Shown in pieces: positions 33,254-45,216 of a stretch of DNA of 64,000 bases. The first letter of the stretch is position 1; the number at the start of each line of letters is the position of its first letter. The notes beneath the pieces are model-generated. The model did no database searches, had not been told where the DNA came from, and saw only the letters and a list, made by a program, of their open reading frames with translations. Source of the DNA: Putridiphycobacter sp965230195. GTDB lineage: Bacteria > Bacteroidota > Bacteroidia > Flavobacteriales_D > Crocinitomicaceae. The stretch spans positions 1,612,001 through 1,676,000 of the forward strand of contig OZ245997.1 of assembly GCA_965230195.1 (NCBI GenBank), in the 5' to 3' direction. The position numbers were made by a program, and so were the translations under genes.

Positions 33254-34465
33254 TTAGAGAAAGTACCGAGATGCGCTGTTTGGTACTTGATTCGTTTCAT
33301 TCTCTGTCGTTGCTGTGAAGACTTTCTCCGTCCGATTGAGTTTTTCATCGAAAGCCAGTATCGATGCGACATTGCCGCACCGGTAGCAGTAGTTTGGAGC
33401 AGACCACACCGTCACAAGTTCGTACTGAAGTCGATCCAGATTTGTGTTTCCTTGCAGGATCTCTTCGGAAGGAAACATGTACTTGAGTCCCTCCTGAACA
33501 AGCTGATGTGCTCGGCAGATCAGTTCCAAACTGTTGATGCGATTGAATTCGGCAGCAACCTTCTCTCCGAACAGCCATCCCGCGCCTCGAGGGCTGACAG
33601 CCCATGTGTCAATCTCCTCGGGATCGCTCCACATTAAATCACAGAAAGGTCCGTCGTGTGGGATCTCGCAGATCCGGTCGATCAGACGAATCTGCACAAA
33701 CGAACAGTGGAAACGGAGATGCCGCGAGAGAACAGCCCATCCACCTGATCGACGGTTCTGAGATCGGGTGATAGACCTCCATGAACACAGATCACACGTC
33801 CTTCAATAATCGCCTAAAGAGATGCTCAGATTCAGCAACCATAGCCACAGGAATAGGATGGGTGGACAGATAGCGTGAGGTAATCAAACACGTCTGTGCA
33901 GTACTTCCAAGCATTGGCGTTTCCATACTTCCGCTGGCATTCATCATAGAAGCCGTACACCTGTACATATCTCGCTGCTGTACTGAAGCTGTACTGGCAA
34001 TGTGTGACTTGTGTTATTTGTCGGCTTTCATGATTTCCTCGCAGCAATGTCATGTGTGCTGGAAATCGTGCTTTGAGTAACATGAGTAGTGTAAAGGACT
34101 CTAGGCTGTTGTATCCACGATCCACAAAATCACCCAGAAATATATAACTCGTGTCTGGCACTTCGCCTCCCGTTTCAAACAGCTTCAGCAAATCGTGGAA
34201 CTGGCCATGTATGTCTCCACATACCTAATGCCAGCTGTCATCTCATTTGTGTGAGGCAGTCTGTTTTATACAGTCACAGGACAGTTGACAGGTTGGACGT
34301 TGGACTCTTCTATTAGTATGTCTTTCACCTAATTTCGCCCCGTCTCGCAAACAGGGACATCTAGAAGCGCGTACGTACGTATTCGCACAGCGACTGGAGT
34401 TCCAGTTCGGTCAGTGGTTCGCATTTCTTGACTTTCTCAATCCATTGATCCAAGTCGATACCCAT
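33254..34465 (-). CDS. PPP6C: Protein phosphatase 6 catalytic subunit (FyPP type)
   Basis: PPP-family Ser/Thr phosphatase. MGIDLDQWIEKVKKCEPL and SNVQPVNCPVTVCGDIHGQF mark PP6 rather than PP2A or PP4. Metal-binding motifs are present: GDIHG, GDFVDRGYNS, RGNHESRQ and VICVHGGLSPDLR. The C-terminus DTWAVSPRGAGWLFGEKV and ICRAHQLVQEGLKYMF is closest to plant FyPP; it ends in YFL, the methylation tail. Seven introns of 46-55 nt. Between KYMF and LVTVWSAPN there are about eleven extra residues (PSEEILQGNTNLDRLQYE region, 33423-33465) not seen in FyPP, where no GT or GC donor in phase would remove them. Divergent with SERINC (89 bp). Confidence 0.92.
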
Positions 34466-34475
34466 CGTCGCACAC

Positions 34476-34487
34476 ACGTCACATCAC
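34476..34487 (+). promoter_or_regulatory. ACGTCACATCAC element between PP6 and SERINC
   Basis: Lies in the 89-bp gap between the two divergent start codons, 11 bp from the PP6 ATG and 68 bp from the SERINC ATG. Same 12-mer as at 1066 and 51378. Confidence 0.4.
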
Positions 34488-34554
34488 AGTGTCAAGGATC
34501 CGCATCGCTGACGTGTATGTTTGTGCATTTCACTGTATCGATAACGTTTGCTAA

Positions 34555-36086
34555 ATGTTTGCTGCAGCCGGTGCCTGCGTAGGGACGTTTTTCTCCGTCC
34601 TTTTCTGCGGAGGATGCAAGTGTCTCCATAACCATGTCATGCAACGAAGCGCCAGGGCCGGATATACGGTCCTCTTTATCTCCACGATGATATTGGCATG
34701 GATAATGCGCGACTATGCTCGAGAAATGGTCAACTTAGTGCCAGGTCTGCCTTCGCCTGTCGACCCTCTACCAAAAAACAGCGTCTGCAGGTGTACACTA
34801 TCACAAGAACAACGATGACGTGTGGTACGGTGACCAGGCCGTCTATCGCATGACGTTTGGAAATTTTGTAAGCGTCGCACAAATGAAAAGAGCGACACAC
34901 ATATCACGTCCTGTCCTTGCAGATTTTCTTCACAGGAATGTCGCTGTTGCTTCTGAACACCAGATACAAAAACGATCTGCGTCATGAAGAAGTGCAGCAT
35001 GGCAACTGGCCCATCAAAGGCATCATATGGGTACTGTGTCTGGTTTTGCCTTTCTTCATTCCTGGACACATGCACTGGTTCGAATGGCTGTCCCGTGTTG
35101 GCTCTGCCTCTTTCCTGGTCATCCAGACCTTGATTCTCATCGATTTTGTGTGCATGTTGAATGATGCTTGGTATGAACAATCCGAAATCAGCCAGATCTA
35201 TACCTATGCAATGGTCTTTACCGTCGTCGTACTCTATGCCATTCATGCGACCTTTCTGGGATTGGGTTTCCATTACTTCAAACCCTCCGGTGCTGGATCC
35301 TGTTCTTTGAATGTGTCATTGCTGATATGGACATTGCTGGCGACGGTGGGTTTCACTATCATGTCCATCATGAGCTTCTTTCCCAATGGTTCGCTCTTTC
35401 CTGCCAGTGCCGTCAGTGTCTACTGTGGATTTTTGGCCTTTACGGCGCTCTCCAGTGAACCGAATGACTACGGATGCAACGGAATGGCCGATAAAGATGC
35501 CGCCAAAGGAACATCCATTTTCTTCGGTCTCTGTGTGACACTCATTACTGTCGTCTATTCGGCCATTCGTGCAGGATCCAACACGGGAACATTCAATCTG
35601 ACACGTTCAGGTAACGGGCCACTTACATGAGGTATGTTCTGCTAAGGTGTGCGTGCGTGCGTTATGGCAGATTCAGGAGAAAACCAAGCACCGTTGATGG
35701 CTGCGGAAGAGGGACAGTTGACATCGTCTGGACTGGATGGCAAGTCAACAGCACCTGCTGAACAGAGAACATCCAGAGGAGATGAAAGAGCCCTCGATGA
35801 ATTTAAGCCTGTCGCCTACAACTACAGTTTTTTCCATTTGATTTTCAGTTTGGCAAGTCTCTATGTGGCAATGCTGCTCACCGATTGGGGAACAAACGAT
35901 AACGTCGATGTCGCGATCGGTACCCACTTTCATGCAGATGCATTGGGCAAAGAGTGAGATGTCTTGTCTGCAGGTGTGAGCTGGACATCTGTTTGGGTGA
36001 AGATGGGATCACAGTTCTTCACCGTTTTCGTCTACGTCTGGACATTGGTGGCCCCTCTGCTTTTCCCCGATCGCGATTTCTCCTGA
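34555..36086 (+). CDS. SERINC/TMS1 family membrane protein
   Basis: Multipass membrane protein of the serine-incorporator family, proposed to act in lipid handling or scrambling in endomembranes. N-terminal CGGCKC cysteine cluster, RAGYTVLFISTMILAWIM, then after a 46-nt intron DDVWYGDQAVYRMTFGNF, FFTGMSLLLLNTR, IIWVLCLVLPFFIPG, SASFLVIQTLILIDF and repeated hydrophobic segments, AFTALSSEPNDYGCNG, and the family-final block SFFHLIFSLASLYVAML, SWTSVWVKMGSQFF, WTLVAPLLFPDRDF. About ten transmembrane segments. Introns of about 46-73 nt. The stop is at 36084-36086. Confidence 0.92.
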
Positions 36087-36338
36087 AATCGCGTTCTCAC
36101 AAAGAAACACCTCTGACGGCATCATAAACCATCGATAGGCCACATGTCCTGCATCTGTTCATGGACTTGTGCTATATGTGTTGAACCTGCCTGTCTGTAA
36201 CGCCTCATCTGATGGTATTCGTACAACCAACCCCCTATCCCGTGCGACAACAAACAAGTCACTTCCGTCACCAAACGGGATTTCCATTCCTCCACATCGT
36301 GTCAGCATTGTGCAGTGCATAGATTTCAGAGTGTCTCG

Positions 36339-36925
36339 TCATTTCTTTCCTTTCTTTCCTTTGCCTTTTCCACTGTGATGTTTGCCCTTTGCTGTCGATG
36401 TTGTGGCTTTCGTATCTTTCTCTTGCTGTGCCTTCTGTTGACGATTTGGATGACGTGGCACTAGACTGGCCACTTTCAAGAGAAGCTCTCTGCGTGAAGG
36501 GATATCGGGATGGAATGCTTTGCCGTTGTCTGCCTTCAGCTGTACACGTACCCGGCCTTGAACCCACCACTCCCGTGAATAGGACTTGTTCAACTACAAG
36601 GTCAGACACCCACACGCACCTTATTGGACGGGGATAGCAAAACTGAATATTACCTCTATTTCGCATGGCAGTTTCAAGAAACTCACCACATCATAGATTT
36701 CAGTCGCTAACGGTTTCTCACACCCTGTCGAGAAAGAGTGACCGTATCGGTCGACACAGGAGAAGTCACACCTTTATCGGCACTGATTTTTCGACCCTCT
36801 GCCCGTGTCTTGTCTTTGTTAATATAGGCGGGATAGATAACGACCCTCTACACAACGCAACGCATTGTTGGGTGGATGCCGAGAGTCGCGTTTCGCCTTA
36901 CGCGGTCGTAATTGTCATAAGCCAT
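36339..36925 (-). CDS. SRP19: Signal recognition particle 19 kDa protein
   Basis: Binds SRP RNA helices 6/8 and allows SRP54 to join the particle. Exons give MAYDNYDRRVVIYPAYINKD, KTRAEGRKISADKG, CEKPLATEIYDVV, then SYSREWWVQGRVRVQLKAD, FHPDIPSRRELLLKVASLVP and a Lys/Gly-rich RNA-binding tail. All match SRP19. Three introns of about 47-60 nt, GT-AG. Only 54 bp separates its start codon from the stop of the upstream IGPS-like gene on the same strand. Confidence 0.93.
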
Positions 36926-36979
36926 CTCAATTCGCGTCTACAATGTTCGTTCCGTTAAACGACGTGACAAGACGCTCAG

Positions 36980-38209
36980 TCATCGCCGCTGGTCAGGAAC
37001 TGAATCTTCCCTACGAAATCATGAAAGTCGTCTCTGGCAGGCGGTATGCATGTATGCTTGATCAGTATGGCATCAGCTCCTGCCTAAGAACAACAGATGG
37101 TCTATGCAAGGGCGGCTGAATCTGTGATATACATATGCTGCATTCCGAACTTCCTTGATCTTCTTGATGCCAACAACGGAGACGGTGTCAAAGGGAAGGG
37201 AGCGGAGAATGCCTTCTGTGACATCCGTTGTGATTCCTGCGATTCCAGAGAGGGATAACCCAACGGAGCAGTTCAAACAGAACATCGGGACACCATGCTT
37301 CGACATTTCCTCCACTTCACCGAGATTCAGGACCTGCAAGATGTTGAGAAGCTGACAGGAAGCTATGAGCAGAATGGACAGGAAAGCACTTCGACAGGGG
37401 CATCGATGCCGATTGCAGCAGCAAAACTGCTCAACAATGGCGTTCCATGAATGGAGACGCAAGCGATGATGCCGACGACGCCAGAAGCGCCCGCCTCTTT
37501 CGCCTCAAGAATCTGACATGGCATCTTTCGATCGCTGTATTGGGAGGAATGAAGGGCTCCTCACCTGAAGGGGATGGATGTACCAATCTCTGGCCAGCAC
37601 AGGAATCTTGACAGATCTAGAAACGGTGAAGAGATCTTTCAGCCCTTCTGAACTGGATCGATCCGTTGAGAGACATAAACAGTCAGCCGATGCCATTTCC
37701 AATCGCTGTGCCAATTTTGCCAGACTGTCCACTTCGCCGTTCTCTTGCAGCAAAGAACGATGCAGCTCAAAAATCAGAACAGGTCGTCCCTGATGAAGAG
37801 GGTGATGCACGAGGGGCTCATCGAGAGAGATAGGAGACTTTTGCCATCTTGATAGCGGGCACGAGTTGTGCCATACGATGTGGATTTGGATTCTCTGCGT
37901 GCAAAGCGGTTGCCAATCTCTCTTCAACCACGTCGTCTTCGTATGCAGAGAGATGCTCCGCCAATTCTTTCTGTTTTCTTCTGAGAAACAGTGGGTCACT
38001 AGTAAGGGCCCTCTTGAAGGAGTCGTTGTGGAGAACTTGATGATTTCTCGCAGTCCTTTGTTCCCCTCTGTTGGCGTCTCGCCTTGCTGAGCACGTCGTT
38101 GATGAGCGGCGAGTACTCGGGAACACTGTGGCCGTGTTGAAAGCCGTCGCTGAGACGGAACGGCTGCTCTGAAGGTTCGGCATGAATGCATCATGTTCTT
38201 ATTTGACAC
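36980..38209 (-). CDS. Indole-3-glycerol-phosphate-synthase-like protein, probably not canonical
   Basis: TIM-barrel protein of the IGPS family with a plastid-like N-terminus (MSNKNMMHSCRTFRAAVPSQ, rich in Ser, Arg and Thr). Traceable blocks: LFLRRKQKELAEHLSAY, RPVLIFELHRSLLQE, AQRLEMASADCLCLSTD, VKIPVLARDWYIHPLQ joined to ILEAKEAGASGVVGIIAC, IDAPVEV joined to LNLGEVEEMSKHG, VSVVGIKKIKEVRNAAY joined to AGADAILIKHTC, ending GKIQFLTSGDD. Introns are 47-57 nt. Relative to E. coli IGPS, the E-x-K motif reads E-L-H, the K-D-F motif reads R-D-W, and the N-N-R and E-S-G motifs are altered. So tryptophan synthesis is unlikely without experimental support; the true reaction is unknown. Confidence 0.72.
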
Positions 38210-39168
38210 CGTTCCGCCAAATCCATTTCAGAATGACTGTTTTCTCCAAACGGTCTTCTGAAGGGAGCAGATCAGGACACTGAGAGAGAAAGCCAAAGGC
38301 AATATAGCAAATGGAAGACGCCTCTCGAGTAACGATGCTTTGTGACAGTGTCCACGATTATGTCCCGTGTATCGCCAAAGAGGGAAGAGTAGGTAGGTCA
38401 AGGGAAAAGAGGAGATGATATTCGTTCGCACCTCACGCTGTGTCTCTTCTGACATCAAGGATCCTTGTTTAGACGATAATGCATGCTTACATCCCGTTTA
38501 ATATTCTCTCTTGTCTTTCGTGCCTTAGTATCCAAGACAGTGCGATGTCTTGCATGGCTTAGACTTGTCACGTAGAGTGGGTGCAATGTGGGATGGATCG
38601 AATTAGATGTCCTGATTCGATTTGACTGTACTGTTTCATCTGCCTTCTAATAAGAATTCGTGATGAAACCTATTGAGCTTTCGCTCTGCAATTTGCAGAT
38701 TCGGGTTACTGGGTGCGCCAGTAAAAACGACCCATAGAAGGACTGATGGTTAGATTTGTCAAACAGAATCATCAACAAGAAACGTCTGTCTCTGCGTCTT
38801 CCATACAAAGCTACTTTCAGATAGTATCTGACATTCAAGATACATCCATTATTTATGTAGACTTTGACTTGTGGAATAACCTTTGCCGAAGTCTGAGAAA
38901 AGGCAGGAGATATATCTATATCGATCACGAACAAAACGTCAGATAGAAGACATTCTCCCTCTTCCTTGCCCACAGTCATTCCACGCGACAATGAAAAGGT
39001 TCCATTCCTCTGGCGAGAGAGAGATGCCACCAACTGCAGTTCGACAACGAAATAAAGCGCTTTCTTAACTTGTCATTCACCCCACGATGACAATGTAATA
39101 CAGTTTATTTTCCGTTATTTGAAGGGAAAAACAATAGATATCCAGTCTAACAGATCATCGAGAGCAAT
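38210..39168. other. Intergenic with small unassigned frames
   Basis: Nearly 1 kb upstream of the IGPS-like gene. Two minus-strand frames exist, 38228-38458 (76 codons, one hydrophobic segment FAILPLAFSLSVLIC) and 38647-39033 (128 codons); neither matches a family I know. The first could be a small membrane protein. Confidence 0.3.
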
Positions 39169-41183
39169 CTACAAACTGAGTTCTCCGATCACATCACCTC
39201 CCATGGCTCTGTGCAAACGATCAGGTTCCATTTCAGATGGTGTGCCTTTATGGGATTCAGTATCTAAAGCGGTTTCGTGATCAGGAGCTTGAGCTGCTGA
39301 TGATTCTGGAGCTTCTGCTGTTAGAACGAATACTTCCTCGTCCAAGTTGTCAGACAGTGCTGTGTCATAGCACTGCGACACGGTCTCACTGCCAAAGCAG
39401 AGATCCTGCATCAGCAGCACATCTGCCTGCATCAGCGAGTCTTCCACGGCGATCTTCAGCCACGTATAGAATCCAGCCATGCAAACACCTACCATCGCTG
39501 TCTCACAGTGACAAGAAGGCAGGCTTCTCACTTGAACGTTTGTTCCACAGACATGAAGGATTCGCAGTGCAGTTTGGCGCGTAATCTATCTCCATGCACT
39601 TGCTTGTGGCATCTGAGGTGAAGAACTGGCAAACCACATTCTCTGAGTCGCCCACAAGACGGTAGACTTTATTGGCGGTCCACACTGGACTGACAGAGCA
39701 AGCATTGGCGTTTGCGATCCAAGTGCAGTCTCCTAAAAAAAAGTCCAATGGGAAATGTCAAGGAGCGGGGATAGAAGCATCCACCTGTGCATTCATCTTC
39801 TTCCCGAATCTGAAGGCATTCGAGTGTTTTTAACTCGAAACTCCGTGCCTCTGGATCTTCGATTCGATTGGCTGATTCCTATGGACCCTCGGTCAGCAAG
39901 CAGGCACAGACACTATCTTGCCTCTTCTGCTGCAAAGGAGGCATTGAAGAGAATGCGGTCCGACACTTTGCATGGAGCGTTTGGATTTCCGGTTGGTTGA
40001 CAAAGAGAGTCGCCGCCGCAATTGAGGCTCAGTGTTGCATCCGCGTAGGTATTGAGGCAATAGATGTCGATTTTTTGAGCTTCTCTGAATGCTTCAACAT
40101 AGGCACATTCCTGTAGACAAGCGCACGGGGAGAAACTCGGGAGAAAAGATGCAGGCATTATTACCACGGATTTATACTCCGAAGGACATTCGAATGCTGC
40201 AGGCGTCCACAAGAGAATATCTGACCAGTCCTCGATGCGTCCACTCTCGATCGCCGCTTCTACTTCCTTCACAAGTCGAGCTTCACTTTCATCGTAGAGC
40301 TACATTCAACTGCACATTGATCAAAGCGTGCATCACTTTGATCGCACTTTTTCAAAACTGTAAGGCATGCCGCGGGAAGAAGGAACGCCGTGGTGGTAAC
40401 GAAATTGATCAAAAACACAAGAAGCGTAAGAATCCATCCTAGTAAACAGCCTCTTTGGCACGAAACAGAGCGGTGTGCCTTGCTACCACATACAACGCTC
40501 GGCTGTCTGACACTCTTCCTCTGTCAGCAAAGCGGAGCACTCGAGCTTTCCGGCATCTTCATCTACGAGATGGGCAATATTCGATAGGCAATCGACAGAG
40601 GTAAACTCTCGAAAGATCTCATGCGATATGTCGCAGCTGGAGCCTTTCCTGGAGAACGACAATTGCGCACCTTACGTACCCAGCAATGCCTCATACCATT
40701 TGCAATCTCTTTTGCTGCATGTGGCCTCGTCTTCCGCGAGGCGGCACCTCTGAAGAGAGATCCATGAAGGATAAATGAATGCGTCACGTCGTATCTTACC
40801 AAGACGTCCTGTAGATAGTTAGAGACTGGATTGTCTGTTTGCTCCAGGACACGAAACACTGCAGAACCTGACAACGAGCAGCTGCTCGTCTCATCATCCC
40901 ATGCACACGTCGTATTCTGTTTCTCCAGTAATTGCCGTCTGGATTCGGCAACAGATGGCATTTGCAACTGAGGGAATAAGTTCTCTTGAATGCCTTCTGA
41001 TGCGGAATGAGGCTCGACCTTTGCCGAATGGATGGCAGTCAGAGCATCATGTATGCGGCGCGAAGAATGAAATCTGAGGTCAGATGCCGGAAGCGCGCTC
41101 CCATGCAACAACGAGCCTTTCGAAACTGCCTCGATGACATTGGTATGAGATAACAGAACACTTAAGAAGAAGAACCACTTCAT
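39169..41183 (-). CDS. Cys-rich secreted or surface protein, unassigned
   Basis: Signal peptide MKWFFFLSVLLSHTNVIEA, then a series of short Cys-rich blocks: CAWDDETSSCSLSGS, LAEDEATCSKRDCKWYE, LECSALLTEEECQTAERC, SFSPCACLQECAYVEAF, YADATLSLNCGGDSLC, GDCTWIANANACSVSP, FTSDATSKCMEIDYAPNC. A recurring pattern is C-x-W followed about eight residues later by C. Near the end a hydrophobic stretch (MVGVCMAGFYTWLKIAV) precedes an acidic Ser/Ala/Glu tail. At least seven short introns are needed; several junctions in 40250-40450 are not resolved. The frame is also open upstream of the chosen start (to 41312). No family recognised; location outside the cell is inferred from the signal peptide. Confidence 0.5.
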
Positions 41184-41463
41184 GGCAAACCATCTTTCTA
41201 AAACAGAAGCCATGTCCTCATCGAACACGCAAACGTGGAAAGACAGACGCTGAAATGCACAGGGATCTTCGCTCGGCACCATACAGCATTTCTTAAGAGG
41301 ACGCCTAACCATCGAAAAACTAACTGCTCACGACGCGAGCATTCAACTTCGCCGCGAGGAACCGACAGTTAAAGAGATATGCACATCCATGGCCTCGAAA
41401 TCTGTCTTGATCCCATGCGCGCATTGGCTCATCTTCTTCAGCTCCGCGTGCATCGAGCAGGAG

Positions 41464-43821
41464 TTAACCGTCAGGCGACAACCCGATGGCAATGTGTGCC
41501 TTGATTCGAACGATAATATCGGCTTTGCGTCCCGACAGTGGCAAATTGTGGAATTCCAGGTACATCTTCAGCTTATCGACGGTGAGACTGCCCAGATTAT
41601 CATTCTGAGCAAGCTCTTTCCAGTTCGTCTTCGCCACAAACACTCTTGGATCTTCCTCTCTTTCCATTTTGCGTTTCTTTCCAGATGGAAATGCCGCCTC
41701 CTCGCCTTGTGCTCCATAGACAGATGTCTTGAACGCCACGACTGCATCTTCATGCTCTCGCATCGCCTCTTCGCTGGGAAGCGTTTCATCCACGAAGTCT
41801 GCAATGTCTGGGATGTCTTCTCCTAGTGCAAGAGCCTGAAGAGCATCGTTGATTCTGAAGGGATTCTGAAAAGGTCTTTCGGATCGTGACCTCGATGATC
41901 TGAAAGTGGCGTTGGAGATGCGGGTTGGAGATGTCTGTGGTTGAGAAATCCTCTTCAAGTGTCGTCGCCTCTACCAACGCCGATGCTTTGCTGATTTGAT
42001 CTTCGTTTGCATAGTAGAAATCGTCGCCCACAATTTTGGGGTCGAGTTCGGGATAGCGGATATCGTCGAGAAAGGGAAGCACGATCAGGTGAAATCCAGG
42101 AGGATAGACCTAGAAATGCCTTTCATTCCGACGTCTTTTCACTGAGCAGCGATGCAACCTGTCGCCCATCTCGATCGCGTGTCTCTTGCTGGGCCAGAAG
42201 AGCGGCCATACGGCTCTCGCTGTTTTCCGTCTTGCGGTACTGACAGATCGCCATGGTTCCATTTCTCAGCAGACTCTCATGGAGTGCGATGCACGTGGCT
42301 TTGCTGCCTCTCTGACTGCTCTCGTCTGGATACACAAAGACAGATGGACACAGCTGATGATAGTCTTTCAAAGCTCCTGTCGACTGAAATCCAAGAACTC
42401 TGATGCCGGGCTTTGAACTCTGTCTTCTTGCGCTTTCTAACTCGTCATGGGTCATCACGAATGCAGGATAGCGACTTGGATCCGTTCTCTCGGGTCGATA
42501 ACAGAAATGCTCCACTCTGTCCAACTTGGCACCTGCTCCTGCACTTAGTTACACACAGACAACGAGAGAGATTCCCTGACCCGTGTCATTGCAAATGTAT
42601 GCCGTCGATGCCACAAGTTCTTCATTGGCATGGGAGCTATCCAGCTTCATCACCTTTCCTTTTGTAGCCGGCCGGACCAAAGCGTAAAGCTATGACAGAC
42701 GATTAGATAGAGGCAAAGGATCTCATCGAGGACTTTGACAGCACAGGTGATATCTTTGATGATGGTGAGCGGCAGGGAAGCGAGCGATCGTTTCTGTTGG
42801 GATTTCTTCCGAACAACATCAAAGAGATTTTCCAGTCGCTGCAGGACATCATCACCAAAATCGTCCTCATCTTCATCAATCTTAGCACTGTCGTTCACTT
42901 CCTTCCAAAAAGTCGTGGAAGGGACTGTCTTGTCCGTAGGAAGCACAAAGATCCGCAACTGGATCCCGGCTTCCGAAAATGACTTGACGCGCGTCATGAT
43001 CTGATCTCTGCACGCCATCAAGACATGTCCCATAACGAGATCGATCGTTTGTGAGCGATAGACCTGTCTTCGGAAGAACTGGCACATGGATCGTTGTTGG
43101 GGGTGAAGAGCAAAATAGTCTTCGCTGTTTTCCATCTGGATATCGCAATGCATCTCAAGTGATGTCTTGCACTGTGGGCGAGCACCTGTTGTCCAGGAGA
43201 TCCTTGGCTGTCCACAGACCAAGTTTCAGGCTCTCTGCTGACACGGCCGCAGGATCGGCATGAATGCCAATCGTCTCATGAAAACTCGCCTCTATCGCAT
43301 ACACCACAGCTGAATGCTTGATTCAGATGTTTGCGTGTTCGCCTGTGAAAGATCCAATGGTCTTAATTCTTTGGACCTCTGTCACGTCCAACTCCTGAAA
43401 GATGTGGACATACTCAAATCCTTGTTCATTGTTCTTCGTTTTCTGCGGCAGTGCGTCAGAGATGGTTCCATGGATCTGCCATCACTGTGCCATAGAAGAT
43501 CACACTCATTTCATCGTAGGGCGAATCGATGACTCGGCTTCTGAGTACGTCCAGGCAGACGCGAAGAGTGAGATCAAACAATGAGGTTGCTTGAATGCCC
43601 TGCATAGCGATCTTGTCCTCTGAAAACAACACATGTCGACAGACCTGATCCTCTTCAAGCTTATCAAACATCTTTGGATGCGCGTCTATCAGGAAGACAA
43701 TCTGCTCCCGCGCCGACGAGGGAGCATTCTGTAAGGAGAGACATCAGACAGAAACGCGCGAGATGTGGATAACTTCGAGCGCCTCGTCTTCAGATACTTC
43801 ATCAACCGTGTACCAGTCCAT
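41464..43821 (-). CDS. KU70: Ku70 DNA end-binding protein
   Basis: Forms the Ku heterodimer with Ku80 and starts non-homologous end joining. N-terminus MDWYTVDEVSEDEALE spliced to NAPSSAREQIVFLIDAHPKM, then the vWA-like domain with LFDLTLRVCLDVLRSRVID and YDEMSVIFYGT. The Ku core shows YRSQTIDLVMGHVLM, KPGIRVLGFQSTGALKDYHQ and ESSQRGSKATCIALHESLL. The arm region LPFLDDIRYPELDPK follows. The C-terminal SAP domain LTVDKLKMYLEFHNLPLSGR + KADIIVRIKAHI identifies Ku70 rather than Ku80. Introns of about 45-60 nt. Full length for the family. Confidence 0.92.
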
Positions 43822-44198
43822 CAAACAGGTAAGACGATGCGAAACGACGTGACCGTCGTCCTATTTACAAACCATTAGGAGCTGCGATTTCCGTGTCATC
43901 TGTGGGGACACCCGACTATACGAAATCCACAAGCCGCCCGAGCGTGCGTGTCATCTCGATCCTCGCTGTCCTCTTTCCAGTCCTTTCGAAGAAGTACGTT
44001 CGTTTTTAGTTGGTCGGAAATGTCTTCGCCTATTTTTTACGAGCTCTCTTCTCTTCGATTTGGTTTACCGTGCGTTGGATAGACGGAAAAACCGTCCAGA
44101 GAAACAACGGTAACGTCCATACTTAGTAGAAATTTGTGCAGTTTCGGGATCTTCGCCTATTCCGCTCGCTCTGCACAATTCTCTGACATTCAAATCAC
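43822..44198. other. Divergent promoter region, Ku70/RSP23
   Basis: 377 bp between the start codons of Ku70 (minus) and RSP23 (plus). No additional gene or known element recognised. Confidence 0.4.
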
Positions 44199-45216
44199 AT
44201 GCATTCAAATAACATGCGCATACTTATGGAGAAGACGCTCGCATTGATCAAGCCGGATGCCGTCCGAGCGGGACACGCGCGCGACATTCTTCGTCGGATT
44301 GAGGGCGACGGCTTCTCTATACTCCGCCGCAAAGAACTCCGAGTAAGTACACCGCACCATTCCATGCGCGTTTCATCTGTGCGATCATGTGCTCAGTTGA
44401 CGACGCAAGATGCCGAAGACTTCTACCGCGAGCACAAAGAGAGGTCCTTCTACACCAAACTTGTCAAATTTATGAGCAGTGGACCCATTGTGGCAATGAT
44501 CCTCGCACGAAAGGATGCCATTCGCAGATGGAGAGAACTGATGGGTCCTACCGACTCGGTTGCTGCCAGAAAAGAGGCCCCTCAAAGGTTCGGTATCCCT
44601 GACGAAGTGCACGGCGGAGTCGCTGTGGTCTGTAGTATTCGGGCGGCTTGTGGAACGGACGGGACGTACAACGCCGTCCACGGTTCCGATTCCTGTCAAT
44701 CGGCTCAACGCGAGATTCGATTCTTTTTCCCCGAAAGCGTTTCGGATATCCCGTCGTCCGACGATGCCGTCGTCGGAACGCATATCCTGAACGCGCGTCA
44801 AAGCGTCGGACAGAAACTGGACACGGTTCTGCTAGAGGGTCTCACCGCATTAGCAAAAAAGAAACCGACGGGCAATGAACATGACGCCATTCGTTATCTC
44901 GGAGAATGGCTGATTGCCAACAATCCCAAGAAGCCAGAAAACAGTTTCCGCTCTGCCAGCAACGGAGGACATAGCTCTTTTGCGGGAGCCATAACGGCTG
45001 ATCACATCTTGAATGTCGATCCAGAGTGAGATTGCCTTTCTGAACGGGGATGTGTCACGCTAAGTTGTAAGATGCAGGAAGCGAAACGCAGATTCGTCCA
45101 AAGATTCAACAAACAAGGAAGTGCTTTCAAAAGAAAAGGCGGCCATCAAAGTGCAGGCAGCCTATAGAGGATATCGAACACGACGTCAAACTGCCACGCA
45201 ATGCATTTACGATTAA
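44199..45216 (+). CDS. RSP23: Radial spoke protein 23 / NME5-type NDK with IQ motif
   Basis: Axonemal radial-spoke protein. A nucleoside-diphosphate-kinase domain (EKTLALIKPDAVRAGHA, FYTKLVKFMSSGPIVAMIL, AACGTDGTYNAVHGSDSC with the histidine region) is followed by the Dpy-30-like dock TVLLEGLTALAKKKP and YLGEWLIANNPKKP. A third intron (donor in VDPE|gtgaga) adds KEKAAIKVQAAYRGYRTRRQ, one clear IQ calmodulin-binding motif, before the stop. NDK plus IQ is the layout described for Chlamydomonas RSP23, which has more IQ copies. The start could be 44199 or the Met at 44226. Introns of about 48-54 nt. Confidence 0.9.

Noticed and set aside
36943..37252. Plus-strand gene starting MFVPLNDVTRRSV with a histone-fold-like look
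   Set aside because: The same bases encode, on the minus strand, the C-terminus of the IGPS-like protein (AGADAILIKHTC...), which joins in phase to its upstream exons.
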